Positions 57,301 to 64,000 of a stretch of DNA of 64,000 nt are shown one piece after another; the first letter of the stretch is position 1, and each line of letters opens with the position of its first letter. The stretch is from Enchytraeus crypticus (taxonomy: Eukaryota > Annelida > Clitellata > Enchytraeida > Enchytraeidae). The notes below the pieces were generated by a model. That model saw only the letters and a list, made by a program, of their open reading frames with translations, was not told the origin of the DNA and ran no database searches. The translations under genes were made by a program, and so were the position numbers. The stretch lies in NCBI GenBank assembly GCA_905160935.1, contig CAJHZI010000641.1:1657001-1721000 (forward strand), read 5' to 3'.

Positions 57301-59999
57301 CTCTCTCTTGAATCAGAAAATTTGCTATTCACTAGTAATTTTGTGTGGTTATTAACTTCAAAGCTACCGACAAAAATTATAGCGCTCAGCCAATGATAGT
57401 GCTGTTCTTCAGGCTGATCAACCAATCAACTTCCTTCGTAAACAAAAAGCCCTAATGCGTCGATAAAGTTATACAGCGGTGTAAACCTCAGCAAACAGAG
57501 GCGCAGCTACGCCTTACTTTAAGCCACGATTTAAAGCTTGCGGAATATCAAATTGTGACTAATCCATAGTTTACGCCACCGCTGAGTTTTAAACTGAGGA
57601 TTATCTTACTAGTAACTACGGCCATAAGATGAGCGATCCAGTTGCACAAAGCTAGCAGTATCAGTCTAAGGATTACAGAAGTAAAACAAGTTTCGCATTA
57701 GATGTATCCTCTGTGGGACAAAACGGACATCGAATTCTCCTTTCTAGTTTAATTTTTAATTCTATTTCTATTCTATACTTTCCATGAGTGCAGTCATCAT
57801 TGCCGATACTGTAAACAATACAGACGATCAAGGAACTGATTAAAATCGAATTCCAGATAAATAATTATAATCAAGAATGACAGAAAAAGTAAATATAAGA
57901 AGAGTTCTACCTGGATGCAAAGGTGGTCGAGCTAGTGAAGATACATTATAGCTATTCCTGTAGTTTCTGTCAACATCAATATCATCTGCAAAACGTTGCG
58001 TGTGACTCGCAGAAGATCTACTGTACTCCGAAACACCTTCCCTGTTCCATGCGGACTCGTTTCTTCTCGTAATATTATCGCCCGACGCCATATGATCTCC
58101 GGATGACTTGCTGTACTCTGAAAATCTTTTTCTACTTTGTTCAGGCTTGTCAAATTTTCCACCAGTATAATATTTTTCAGTTTGGCCTGACATCTGAGAC
58201 CCTTTTGGTTCCTGCCACACTTTGTTCTGCCGAGGAACACTCTCACATAGGATTTCTCTTGAACTGTTACGTTCTGTAAAGCTATCAAAGTGGCATCTTT
58301 CGTCATCAGAGTCTTCAACAGCTGTTGAAACTTGAGTCTCATTCCAACCTCTATGATCCCTGATTTGAGACGACTGTGGTTTGTCAAAAGTATCATCTCT
58401 TCTAGAATGGTTGTCCTGAGCACCCTGATCTTCTTCGAAGTTGGAAGACTGATATCTTTCGTAAATGTTTTCTGCAACTTGTGACAGCGGTTTATTCAAC
58501 CACTCACTACGATCAATGATTTGAGAAATTTGAGTTTTTTCCTTACTATGGTGCTTACCATCGGTTTTTCTTGTAAACCTGTCTTCCATTGCCTGAGATG
58601 ATGACATAGATAGTCTCAAATCTGACTCGTTTCTTCTGGATTCTCTTATTTCGGTTCTACAGTCGTTTCTAGTACTCGCATCCGAGTTGCGGTAGGCGAG
58701 ACGGTCATCAACTGGAACATTTGCATGTTTCATTGACCAGTCACGTTTTTCTTGACTTTGTGAAAATTGATACAAATTAACAGAGTCATTAGCATGTCTA
58801 AATTCAGGTCCACTTGTTGAGCAACTGCTAATGGACTGCGAGCTAATTCCTGCCTTCTCATAGTCATCTAGATACCTTGATAACGACTCTTTAGGTTGAT
58901 CTGCACTAGGCTTTCTATCCAAGTTATTTGCAGCTCCAAACAACGACATTTTTAAATTTTTATCGTTGATAGTTTTCAGAGTAGAGTTATGTAAAAGCTG
59001 GCCCGCACAGATCTCAACTGGTCCACACTCTTCAATAATGTGGCTGACTTCTGCAAACAGAAAAAATTCAGATAATCTGATTTATCTGCTCTAAGCTCTT
59101 TCAGTTTAATACTTCTTACAGATCATCTTAGTAAATGAGATCTGTTTAAATTCAAGCTCTATTAATATTAATATTCAAACTTAAAATCATTCTTTTAGTT
59201 AAAATGATCCATTTGCACAATGCAATATTCAATTACGCAAGCACCAAATTTCTATATAGTTTTTTAAAAATGATTTATATAAATCTAAGCTATATGATTC
59301 AAATCATATTGAATTAACCAGATATACTCAAAATTCTAATTCAAAAGTGGACACATATACATGACTGCTTAAGATTTTTAATTAACTATAAAATTTGAAA
59401 TCATATGCAATTCTCTCTATATACATTTTTGTCAACTAGTATATCAGCCTAGGTCTGATCTGCAAGAAATAATTCTGAACTATTCGTGCATAGTTATTTG
59501 AGGCAAAGACAAAGCTTCTCAATTTTTCTTCAAATTACTTCTGCGTCATTTTGTCTGTATTTGGAGTTCACAATATTTAATTAAGTTTGTATTAAATATT
59601 GTATTCAATGAAGATTTTGAAAAATAACAGTTAACTAGCGTAGCCATAAAACATACTAAATTCTCTAAAAACCTAAAATAAAAATTATACAAAAAGTTAA
59701 CCACAATCAGCATCCAATCCAGTGGAATTGAGAGACAGATGCATTGAATCGGCTTCATGGGACTTCCCCTCATCTCCAGGACTCAAATCATCTTGATCAC
59801 CAGATTCATCATTTGAAGTCTCTGACTGATCACTCCAAGTGACCACCTTCTTCTTCTTCTTTGATGTTTTATGTCTGGAATCAGTTAAATCTGCTGAGTC
59901 ATCCATCTCATCAGTCAGCGACTGGTCGCTCCACGTCACCTTGCTCTTGTTCTTGGATTTCCTATGACTACTCTTGTTTGCCACTGCATCATTCATCAT
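39065..59999 (-). CDS. EndoU: Membrane-anchored EndoU (XendoU-family) endoribonuclease, ten exons, 853 aa
   Basis: EndoU enzymes cut RNA at uridylates, leaving 2',3'-cyclic phosphates, and are often ER-linked. Exons in order: 59702-59999, 57911-59050, 56161-56179, 54527-54732, 45419-45485, 44202-44302, 42351-42452, 41480-41714, 40371-40515, 39065-39313. All boundaries are GT-AG and all phases agree. Residues 1-530 are polar and probably disordered, with VTWSDQS twice. About 535-556 ([19 protein letters not shown]) is a transmembrane segment. EndoU runs from about 578: [55 protein letters not shown] (His732), [13 protein letters not shown] (His747), [16 protein letters not shown] (Lys794) and [12 protein letters not shown]. 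This matches the XendoU His-His-Lys site. A TAA sits directly before the ATG. Predicted type II topology, with the catalytic domain lumenal or extracellular, is inferred. The weakest junctions are the T|GG codon (Trp611) and the 19-nt exon. Confidence 0.92.
39314..40370 (-). other. EndoU: EndoU intron 9
   Basis: AT-rich; no repeat family or extra exon recognised. Confidence 0.7.
40371..40515 (-). CDS. EndoU: EndoU exon 9 (both catalytic histidines)
   Basis: 145 nt between ggctgcag and gtacat. Encodes [39 protein letters not shown] and FRRGT. Histidines in FEHV and FHNW are the conserved catalytic pair. Confidence 0.95.
41153..41335 (+). mobile_element. SINE2 copy
   Basis: GATCCTGGGGTGAATGGAAC, B box GTGGGTTCGAATCCCAGCC, CTGATCTGAGAGTAAAATCTC, GGTTTAAACATGTGGTATTA and ATAGTTGATCATTTCACTA-like end. 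The same order is found at 41768 and 47536 (minus). It lies in EndoU intron 8. Confidence 0.78.
41480..41714 (-). CDS. EndoU: EndoU exon 8
   Basis: 235 nt from acceptor attatatccag to donor GA|gtaaga. Encodes [40 protein letters not shown] and [18 protein letters not shown], the helical part of the EndoU fold before the catalytic histidines. Confidence 0.94.
41768..41975 (+). mobile_element. SINE2 copy
   Basis: Begins TTAATAGCGTAGGGGTAACG, has GTGGGTTCGAACCCCAGCC, and ends TTGATCATTTCACTATAATG, then TGTGTTTTATTT. A tRNA-like head is suggested by the B box. It lies in EndoU intron 7. Confidence 0.8.
42351..42452 (-). CDS. EndoU: EndoU exon 7
   Basis: 102 nt: GG TAT GTT onward encodes [18 protein letters not shown] and [12 protein letters not shown], ending G|gtacag, which joins to GCA of exon 8 to give [13 protein letters not shown]. 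Confidence 0.92.
42712..42880 (-). mobile_element. S element, 5'-truncated
   Basis: CTCTTTCTTTAGTGTTCTGC, CAATTGGCAGGTCCTAG, CTTCATAGAGAGCACCCCAT and TTATCCACAACTTAATGTAG match S at 17073-17210. It lies in EndoU intron 6. Confidence 0.65.
43206..43700. other. EndoU: EndoU intron 6 sequence without recognised features
   Basis: AT-rich; nothing recognised. Confidence 0.5.
43720..43895 (+). mobile_element. S element, 5'-truncated
   Basis: AGCTATAGGCTACATTAAAG, AAGTGCTCTTGCAAGTGC, ATGTACCTTGGGCATATCAC and TTGGCAGAATACTAGATAG followed by GAGAGAGA. It is opposite in direction to the S copy at 42712 in the same intron. Confidence 0.65.
44202..44302 (-). CDS. EndoU: EndoU exon 6 (start of EndoU domain)
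   Basis: 101 nt. Encodes [20 protein letters not shown] and [13 protein letters not shown], the family's N-terminal ELxxLxxxLWxxDxNR block. Donor CAA T|gtaatg gives the phase needed for exon 7. The resulting tryptophan, where glycine is common, makes this donor slightly less certain. Confidence 0.86.
44680..45065. repeat. Diverged tandem repeat, about 100-120 bp units, in EndoU intron 5
   Basis: About four units share ATGACNNAATGATAAAATTTAA-like cores, AATAGCC...ATACTCA and CAAATGACAGAGCTGTAAT. Divergence is high, so the array is old. Confidence 0.6.
45419..45485 (-). CDS. EndoU: EndoU exon 5 (67 nt, juxtamembrane cysteine segment)
   Basis: Acceptor ttctttcttcttag, donor AA|gtaagt. Encodes [20 protein letters not shown] and G, with three cysteines just after the membrane segment. 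Phases fit exon 4 (G|CC) and exon 6 (AA|A). Confidence 0.85.
45486..45555 (-). other. EndoU: Possible alternative EndoU start: in-frame ATG and hydrophobic segment before exon 5
   Basis: Upstream of the exon 5 acceptor the same frame stays open to an ATG at 45555-45553: [20 protein letters not shown], then FFLA leading into exon 5. The hydrophobic stretch could act as a signal anchor for a short isoform of about 320 aa. It may equally be a chance open frame in the intron. Confidence 0.3.
46020..46660. repeat. (ACAT)n/(CATA)n tetranucleotide-rich tract
   Basis: About 640 bp of drifting ACATACAT and ATACACAC. Long tyrosine/cysteine-rich frames on both strands are artefacts. It lies immediately past the 3' end of the CR1-like LINE. 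Confidence 0.92.
46661..49195 (-). mobile_element. CR1-clade LINE, 5'-truncated, carrying a SINE2 insertion
   Basis: The minus strand reads, from 49173 down: [15 protein letters not shown] (end of the endonuclease region), [20 protein letters not shown], then RT pieces [23 protein letters not shown] in two blocks, [29 protein letters not shown], then [37 protein letters not shown] and [16 protein letters not shown], ending [13 protein letters not shown] and stop at 46745. This is the CR1 order. Three frames are needed, so small indels are present, but most blocks are intact. The ORF1 and most of the endonuclease are missing. It sits in EndoU intron 4 in sense orientation. Confidence 0.9.
47536..47765 (-). 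mobile_element. SINE2 inserted in the CR1 RT domain
   Basis: Minus strand: TAAATAGCGTAGGGGTAACG, GTGGGTTCGAATCCTGGTC, GTAAAATCTCGGACATTCAC and ATAGTTGATTATTCACTATA. TTATGTAAA occurs on both sides within the broken RT gene (near 47776 and 47525), consistent with a target-site duplication. It separates FADDTKLC from the following [10 protein letters not shown] block. Confidence 0.82.
49385..49430. repeat. TC microsatellite in EndoU intron 4
   Basis: Short TCTCTC/TTTC run. Confidence 0.9.
49926..50062 (-). mobile_element. V element
   Basis: Complement of the 37080 copy: CAACAACAATAATAATAAGA, GTGCTAGTGTCGTCCATGA, GATCCCATGAGCAGAGTG, GGTCCAAAGACGGTGC and CCAAAATCTTGGGAATC. Confidence 0.58.
50065..51820. 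other. EndoU: EndoU intron 4 sequence; possible V fragment at 50470-50530
   Basis: GTCATTGACATTGGTAGCAC and TTATTGCTTTGTTGTT near 50490-50530 look like a V 3' end. The segment 50160-50290 (CCAGCTCTGTGTAGCAGTGT) is less AT-rich but has no assigned identity. The rest is AT-rich intron. Confidence 0.4.
51833..52502 (+). mobile_element. LINE-A 3' part with 12-bp target-site duplication
   Basis: Encodes [40 protein letters not shown] and [20 protein letters not shown], then, after a break, the tail also seen at 62-372. It ends GAACTGATGATGATGATG. AAATAGTTATTT flanks both sides (51821-51832 and 52503-52514). It is a post-RT C-terminal part only, antisense to EndoU within intron 4. Confidence 0.85.
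52515..54526 (-). other. EndoU: EndoU intron 4, unique 5' part
   Basis: About 2 kb AT-rich, with no shared repeat or exon signal noted. Confidence 0.6.
54527..54732 (-). CDS. EndoU: EndoU exon 4 (acidic linker and transmembrane segment)
   Basis: 206 nt, acceptor gtgttcgtag, donor G|gtgagc. Encodes [20 protein letters not shown], an acidic serine-rich linker, then [20 protein letters not shown]. Basic residues (RRGKR, LK) lie before the hydrophobic segment, consistent with an N-in orientation. Confidence 0.9.
55135..55268 (-). mobile_element. V element, diverged
   Basis: TAATAACAATTAAACTACTG, TCATCAATGACAAAATCGAG, CACTACAGAG and ACGGTGCCAATTCCAAAATC match V in complement. It lies in EndoU intron 3. 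Confidence 0.5.
55470..56040. repeat. 21-bp minisatellite, about 26 nearly identical units, in EndoU intron 3
   Basis: Units contain CATATCATTCAGATCATTAT plus one base. Two units are shortened. The period divides by three and no stops arise, so both strands give long false proteins (NDLNDMN and IIHIIQI repeats). High identity implies recent expansion. It ends about 100 bp past the microexon donor. Confidence 0.95.
56161..56179 (-). CDS. EndoU: EndoU exon 3: 19-nt microexon
   Basis: AAAGAATTGTCAGCCGTGG lies between acceptor gtttaatttacag and donor gtgagt. It adds G|AA-R-I-V-S-R-GG|C. Without it, exon 2 (ending one base into a codon) and exon 4 (needing two bases before it) are out of phase and a stop follows soon. 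Confidence 0.72.
56579..56657. repeat. Two-unit direct repeat in EndoU intron 2
   Basis: ATCTTTATTACCAGTGGAAT with AAATATTACT occurs twice, about 45 bp apart. Confidence 0.8.
56660..57910 (-). other. EndoU: EndoU intron 2 sequence without recognised features
   Basis: Contains a short CT run (57296-57308) and two CCAAT motifs (near 57391 and 57422). The 89-residue minus frame here has no family motif and no phase-compatible role. Confidence 0.5.
57911..59050 (-). CDS. EndoU: EndoU exon 2 (1140-nt serine-rich, probably disordered region)
   Basis: Acceptor tctgtttgcag, donor G|gtagaa. 379 codons rich in Ser, Arg, Asp, Glu and Gln: [54 protein letters not shown] and similar. No known domain seen. 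The frame is open upstream of its internal ATG (58949) to the acceptor, and its phase fits exon 1, so that ATG is probably not the start. Confidence 0.87.
59051..59701 (-). other. EndoU: EndoU intron 1
   Basis: 651 bp, AT-rich, no repeats recognised. Confidence 0.8.
59702..59999 (-). CDS. EndoU: EndoU exon 1 (start; twin VTWSDQS motifs)
   Basis: Start ATG at 59999 directly after an in-frame TAA; a second ATG is the next codon. Encodes two related blocks, [16 protein letters not shown] and [20 protein letters not shown], each basic then acidic/serine-rich. Ends G|gttaac. Confidence 0.85.
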
Positions 60000-60156
60000 T
60001 TAAATAGAAGTCAAAATATGTTCAGTTCAAATACACCCATTAAGTCAAGAGGAAACAGAAAACAGTAACATGTTGAGGAAACAGTTGTTACAATTTATAG
60101 CTAAAGAAGCAACAATTGGAACTTATATCAGCAACATTCTAAAGAAGCAACAAGTA

Positions 60157-60215
60157 CAACAATAATAATATTTAATTGGAGTGCTACTGTCATTAATGAC
60201 AACATAGCGCATGAT
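60157..60215 (-). mobile_element. V element 3' fragment
   Basis: AACAATAATAATATTTAATT, GGAGTGCTACTGTCATTAAT and GACAACATAG is the V tail in complement. Confidence 0.5.
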
Positions 60216-60231
60216 ATATACCAGAAACAAT

Positions 60232-60238
60232 ATATATA

Positions 60239-60276
<38 letters not shown>
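60232..60276. repeat. (TA)n microsatellite
   Basis: TA run immediately left of a LINE-B fragment. Confidence 0.93.
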
Positions 60277-60279
<3 letters not shown>

Positions 60280-60299
60280 CCAAAGATTTTCAGAAGCCA

Positions 60300-60702
60300 T
60301 AAATGATCAATTGATACCAAAAAAAGACTTCTTCAAAGCTATATTCAACCAATATTGTTATATAGAAGTGAAGTTTGGGCAATCTCTTCTGTAATGGAAT
60401 CGAAACTTGAGGCTACAGAGATGTGGTTCTATAGAAGAATGCTACGTATATCTTATAAAGACCACGTTAGAAATGAAGATGTTTTACAAAGAATGTCAAC
60501 TTGTCGTGACCTTTTGAACCGAATACGACGACAACAGATGAAATTTTTCGGACACATTATATGGAACAAAATAGTTGAAAATACTGTAGTGACAAGAATA
60601 ATAGAAGGAAAAAGATGCAAGGGTCGACAACGAATGACGTTTACTGAGAGTCTTAGTAAATGGATGCAGTTAACTGAAACAGAGATGATCAGAGCAACAA
60701 TA
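60300..60702 (+). mobile_element. LINE-B 3' part, interrupted by LINE-C
   Basis: Encodes RSEVWAISSVMESKLEATEM, FYRRMLRISYKDHVRNEDVL, QQMKFFGHIIWNKIVEN and RIIEGKRCKGRQRMTFTESL, then LSKWMQLTETEMIRAT, where it is cut by the LINE-C tail. The copy at 15686 shows the missing end (NRDIWKNMTMTAQAWNRHGT). Confidence 0.85.
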
Positions 60703-60830
60703 TTTATTTATTTATTTATTCGTGAATAAATCCACAGACAAAGCATAAAGAAAGAAATTACAAATATGTGCAAACATACACAACAAGCAACCAATGCAGA
60801 TGCAAACAAGTATCTGAGAGTGAAACTATG

Positions 60831-61409
60831 TTAAACTATCAGTGATGCATTCAAGAGTGACTGTTCCACACTGTTAACAAATTTTCTACGAACAGCTTCC
60901 TTAATGGATAAAACTGACCAACCAATGTCACAGGAGTTATTAACACAGAGAGAATAGCAGTAAGGTCTATTTGCAAAATTTAGCATAATACTAAACACGT
61001 ATTCATTAGAATTGCTGCAGTAATCACTTAGACAATTCCTTATGAACAATAGTTTTCTTAGTTGCACAGAACTTTTTAAATCAATTCTCCCCAAATTATG
61101 TATAAGTTCCTTAACTGATTCCCATTTATTATATCAAAAAAGAGTCTTATATATAGAGTTCCACCAACTATTTAGTAGATTTAACTGAGAGGTATTTAAG
61201 TTAATTGATTCAATACAATATAATAGAATAGGTAAGCAATGACTCTCCAAAAGATGTAACTTAACCACTTCATTACATGATGTAGCTTTATTTAATATCA
61301 TATTAACAATTGCGAAAAACTTCCTTCTGCATTCAGATAGATCCACAAAAAGAGGTTTACCCGATTCAAAAACAATGCCGAAATACTTAAGTTTACTTGC
61401 CCACTGCAG
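60831..61409 (-). pseudogene. LINE-C post-RT C-terminal region
   Basis: Pieces read LSECRRKFFAIVNMILNKAT, ESHCLPILLYCIESINL and LLNSWWNSIYKTLF, then, in another frame, LRKLLFIRNCLSDYCSNSNE. This is the usual region after the RT thumb. Two breaks are visible. Confidence 0.7.
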
Positions 61410-62241
61410 TTAATTATTATTAATGAGTAGTTTAGAAGGTGCAATATTCTGATCAGGTCCTACAAATAGACATTTCGACTTTACAGGATTAAATATTATA
61501 TTTAACTCTTTAGCTATGTTACAACATATGTTTAACATAAGTTGCAGATCTAACATAGAAGCAGATAGTAGTACAATATCATCAGCATACATGAAACAAC
61601 CAGCATAATTGTTAAAAATATGGCATCCTGAGATTCATGCAGTTTTCCAAGTATTCTACATACATATTAAAAAGAATGGGAGAAAGAGTTCCACCCTGTC
61701 TAACACCACTTTTAATATCAAAGCTCTCAGAAAAAATATTACACCATTTTACAGTAGCATTCAACTTAGTATACCAATTTACTATTGTATCAACAAAAAT
61801 ATTAGGTAAACCATTCTTGTATAATATAGAAAAAAGTTTAAAATGATTAACCCTATCAAAGGCCTTTGTGGCATCCAATGAGGCTACATAAACATTACTT
61901 TTACGCAAATTAAAATATTCAATAGTTTGATTAAACATAAACAGAGCATTTCTACACCCAAGACCTTTTTTAAAGCCAAACTGCAAGACACTTGTATTTA
62001 TTAACTCACTGAATAAGGATAACAACAACAGTTCAAATAACTTAGCTAAAACTGGACTAAGTGTAATAGGTCTGTAATTATCATGTAAATTAAGTTTACT
62101 AGCTTTATTTTCCTCAGGAACTGGAATAATTACACCAGAAGCAAATTCATTAGGGACATATCTGTGAATAAGAAGCATTTGAAATAAAAATTTTATGTGA
62201 ATTACCAGGGAAGGATGTGAATTGCGAATATGCTCTGCCAT
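61410..62241 (-). pseudogene. LINE-C reverse transcriptase
   Basis: 62241-61612 reads LHDNYRPITLSPVLAKLFEL, FGFKKGLGCRNALFMF, VASLDATKAFDRVNHFKLF and SGVRQGGTLSPILFNMYVEY. The catalytic YADDIV block follows at 61592 in a different frame. RT copies element RNA at the nick made by the endonuclease. The frame change before YADD and stops elsewhere show a broken gene. Confidence 0.88.
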
Positions 62242-62316
62242 TAAACCATCTTTAGCGGGCGCTATGTTAAATTTAAGTTGCTTTATTAATTGCTCAATTA
62301 GTTGAACATTAACCTG

Positions 62317-62970
62317 CTATAGAAAGGAATCATCATTCACATTATTGTTCAGATGCTTTTCTTCATATAACCTTGCATATTCACACACAATTTCTTCATT
62401 ACTTGAAGAGTTAATAAATGTACTTTTAAAATACGTTTTAAAAATTTGAGAAACTTTAGTGGGATCAGTTTCATCACAAATTTTACATTGTGATGTAGTT
62501 TTATTAGATATTTTTGCATTCCAACATTTCCAGAAGGCATCATAATTCCCATTCATATAGGAAAAATTCATATCATGTGATCTATGTTGCTCAGAATCCA
62601 TAGCAGCGCTTTTGATGGCCTTTTTATATTCTTATTTGACCTTCAAATGAGCTTCATTTATATGACCATTTCTAGGTCGACCAGACATATTCCACAGTTG
62701 ATGAATATCAATACTTGATTGTTTTAAGTCATTAAGCTTTTCATTCCAATAAAATTTAAGCATACCTTGTCGAATTCTTGGAACAGTAGTCTTGGCAGCA
62801 TTATTAAGGGCATTAACAATACTTGTATAATATTTTTCAATATTTGCAGCATGATCTACATTACAACAAGAAGCTTTACAACTTAATAACTCGTTTGGAC
62901 AATTAATATTCTGCAAAAAATATCCAATTAGATTATAATACGATATTAAATCCGCTTTGTACCATCTCAT
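62317..62970 (-). pseudogene. LINE-C linker between endonuclease and RT
   Basis: Pieces read MRWYKADLISYYNLIGYFLQ, CCNVDHAANIEKYYTSIVNA and RQGMLKFYWNEKLNDLKQ, then NYDAFWKCWNAKISNKTTSQ. The WNEKL and FWKCWN wording is typical of the linker in CR1/jockey-like ORF2 proteins. Confidence 0.7.
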
Positions 62971-63779
62971 TCATCGTTGAGCTTGAGTATGTTGCAGCGA
63001 ACTGAGCGCAATAGGGCTAGTCACTTTGACTTCAAGGTCACATGTTATAGGTAAGTGATCTGAACAGTTGACTGCCTCATTTAATATATTAAATTTAGAT
63101 GTAACAGATTTTAGGCTCTCGCTAATAAATATATGATCAAGCCATGAGTAATGACCTAAACTTTCATGCATATACGTGTATTGAATAGAGTTATCCTGAA
63201 TTTTATCATCACAACAAATCAAATTATAACTATCAAACAAATCACATAGCATATTAAACCCAACACTCCGTGATACACAATCAAAATTAAAGTCACCAGC
63301 AACAATAAATTTCATTGAGGAATATTTATTAAAAATAGATTCAATAAAAGACAGTATTAAGCTTATATAAATATCTTTCATATTCACTGTAACAGGGAAA
63401 ATAGACATTAGTAACACTAACAGATTCAAATTTAAAATTCAGTGATATTGTGATATATCTGCCATTTATTTCATCAACATCAATTATTTTTATACACTTA
63501 TGAATAGATTCTTTCCATAGTATAGTACAGCCGCCATAGGGGCGTCCACGCATAACTGCATAACCTAATCTATAGTAATTTATTAAACTCCCAGTTGTGT
63601 AGCCAAAGCTCCTGCAGTAATATAACATCATAATTAGACAAAGCATGCATAAGAAATGGTAGTCCATTATAGAAACCGTGCATGTTATATGAGCAAATTT
63701 TTATATTTTTAAACAAATTAGAATTATGTGTACTATTAATACTTATGGTATTGGTGGCTATAAAGGGTTCAGCATTCAT
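62971..63779 (-). pseudogene. LINE-C apurinic-type endonuclease (start of ORF2)
   Basis: ORF2 starts at 63779 (MNAEPFIATNTISIN) and reads IKICSYNMHGFYNGLPFL and DVILLQELWL, then, with frame changes, RPYGGCTILWKESIH, IVAGDFNFDCVSRSVGFNML and YSWLDHIFISESL, SDHLPITCDLEV. These are the EEP-family motifs QE, GDFN and SDH. Confidence 0.85.
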
Positions 63780-64000
63780 GATTGACTAGTTGATGGGGCA
63801 CGGTACACCCATTCACGTATGGAGCTACCAAGTGGCCATGTATCAGCATTGAAACTTATGTCCTCATATCGTGCTTCACATGAAACTATAAAGGCTGATG
63901 ATTGAAATTGACGGCCATCCTTTGACATATCCGACAGTTTCCTGCATGATGTAACCACTGCACCTGCTGATTTGAGATAATCCTGAATATTTTCAACAGT
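63776..64000 (-). pseudogene. LINE-C ORF1, C-terminal end
   Basis: Open from the window edge: NIQDYLKSAGAVVTSCRKL, FQSSAFIVSCEARYEDISF and DTWPLGSSIREWVYRAPS, ending in TGA that overlaps the ORF2 start as ATGA. The WPxGxxIREW wording resembles the C-terminal fold of many LINE ORF1 nucleic-acid-binding proteins. The N-terminal part lies outside the window. Confidence 0.65.

Larger units (their letters stand above)
60703..64000 (-). mobile_element. LINE-C: APE-type non-LTR retrotransposon, running off the right edge
   Basis: On the minus strand: end of an ORF1, an apurinic-type endonuclease, reverse transcriptase and a C-terminal part, then a 3' tail of AAATAAATAAAT (60703-60722). Several frame changes and a few stops show that it is inactive, but all parts are present in order. 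The 3' end lies in the LINE-B tail. The clade is not fixed; the RT wording (GVRQGGTLSPILFNMYVEYL, MYADDIVLLSASM) fits the CR1/jockey group in a broad sense. Confidence 0.88.

Noticed and set aside
57156-57425. 89-aa minus-strand ORF in EndoU intron 2
   Set aside because: No recognisable motif, no splice sites that fit the gene's phases, and partly simple sequence.
57840-58949. Stand-alone 369-aa gene starting at the ATG at 58949
   Set aside because: The frame is open upstream to a good acceptor at 59051 and joins exon 1 in phase; the C-terminal 24 residues read into an intron.

Overview
The window is AT-rich, intron-rich animal nuclear DNA, crowded with microsatellites, minisatellites and retroposon debris. 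The two host genes are of metazoan type, and the EndoU catalytic domain reads more like protostome homologues than vertebrate ones. I infer a bilaterian invertebrate, with the phylum unresolved. No LTR element, virus copy, CRISPR array or operon is visible.

Host genes. Both lie on the minus strand. (1) The 5' end of a RIM gene (Rab3-interacting active-zone scaffold): exon 1 at 10869-11062 and exon 2 at 2954-3179 encode the Rab-binding helix and most of the zinc finger; the rest lies beyond the left edge. (2) A complete ten-exon EndoU-type (XendoU) endoribonuclease gene from 59999 to 39065. All nine junctions agree in phase and give an 853-residue product: a long low-complexity N-terminal part, one transmembrane segment, then the EndoU domain with both histidines and the lysine of the active site. 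It includes a 19-nt microexon and a possible internal alternative start.

Layout. 1-2.9 kb: LINE tail, SINE-like element, simple repeats. 2.9-11.1 kb: RIM, with a 7.7-kb intron holding minisatellites and a hairpin MITE. 11.1-39 kb: gene-poor intergenic DNA with a 5S-rRNA-like relic, a nested mariner-like element, a hAT-type MITE, an 848-bp foldback element, a promoter-like GC-rich patch, five copies of one LINE tail across 7.9-37.7 kb, and many minisatellites. 39-60 kb: EndoU, whose introns hold SINEs, a 5'-truncated CR1-like LINE, a LINE tail and a 21-bp minisatellite. 60-64 kb: a LINE tail interrupted by a larger APE-type LINE running off the right edge.

Repeat families named here. LINE-T and the shorter S element share a 3' hairpin (CTGCC-N4-GGCAG) followed by GCACTA and a GA-rich microsatellite, so many microsatellites look like retroposon tails. 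SINE1 and SINE2 carry tRNA-like B boxes. V elements end in TTA/TTG runs after a GTCAT-ATGAC palindrome. LINE-A ends in TGATGA repeats, LINE-B in a GAA-rich tail. Boundaries of diverged repeats are approximate because they were read by eye.
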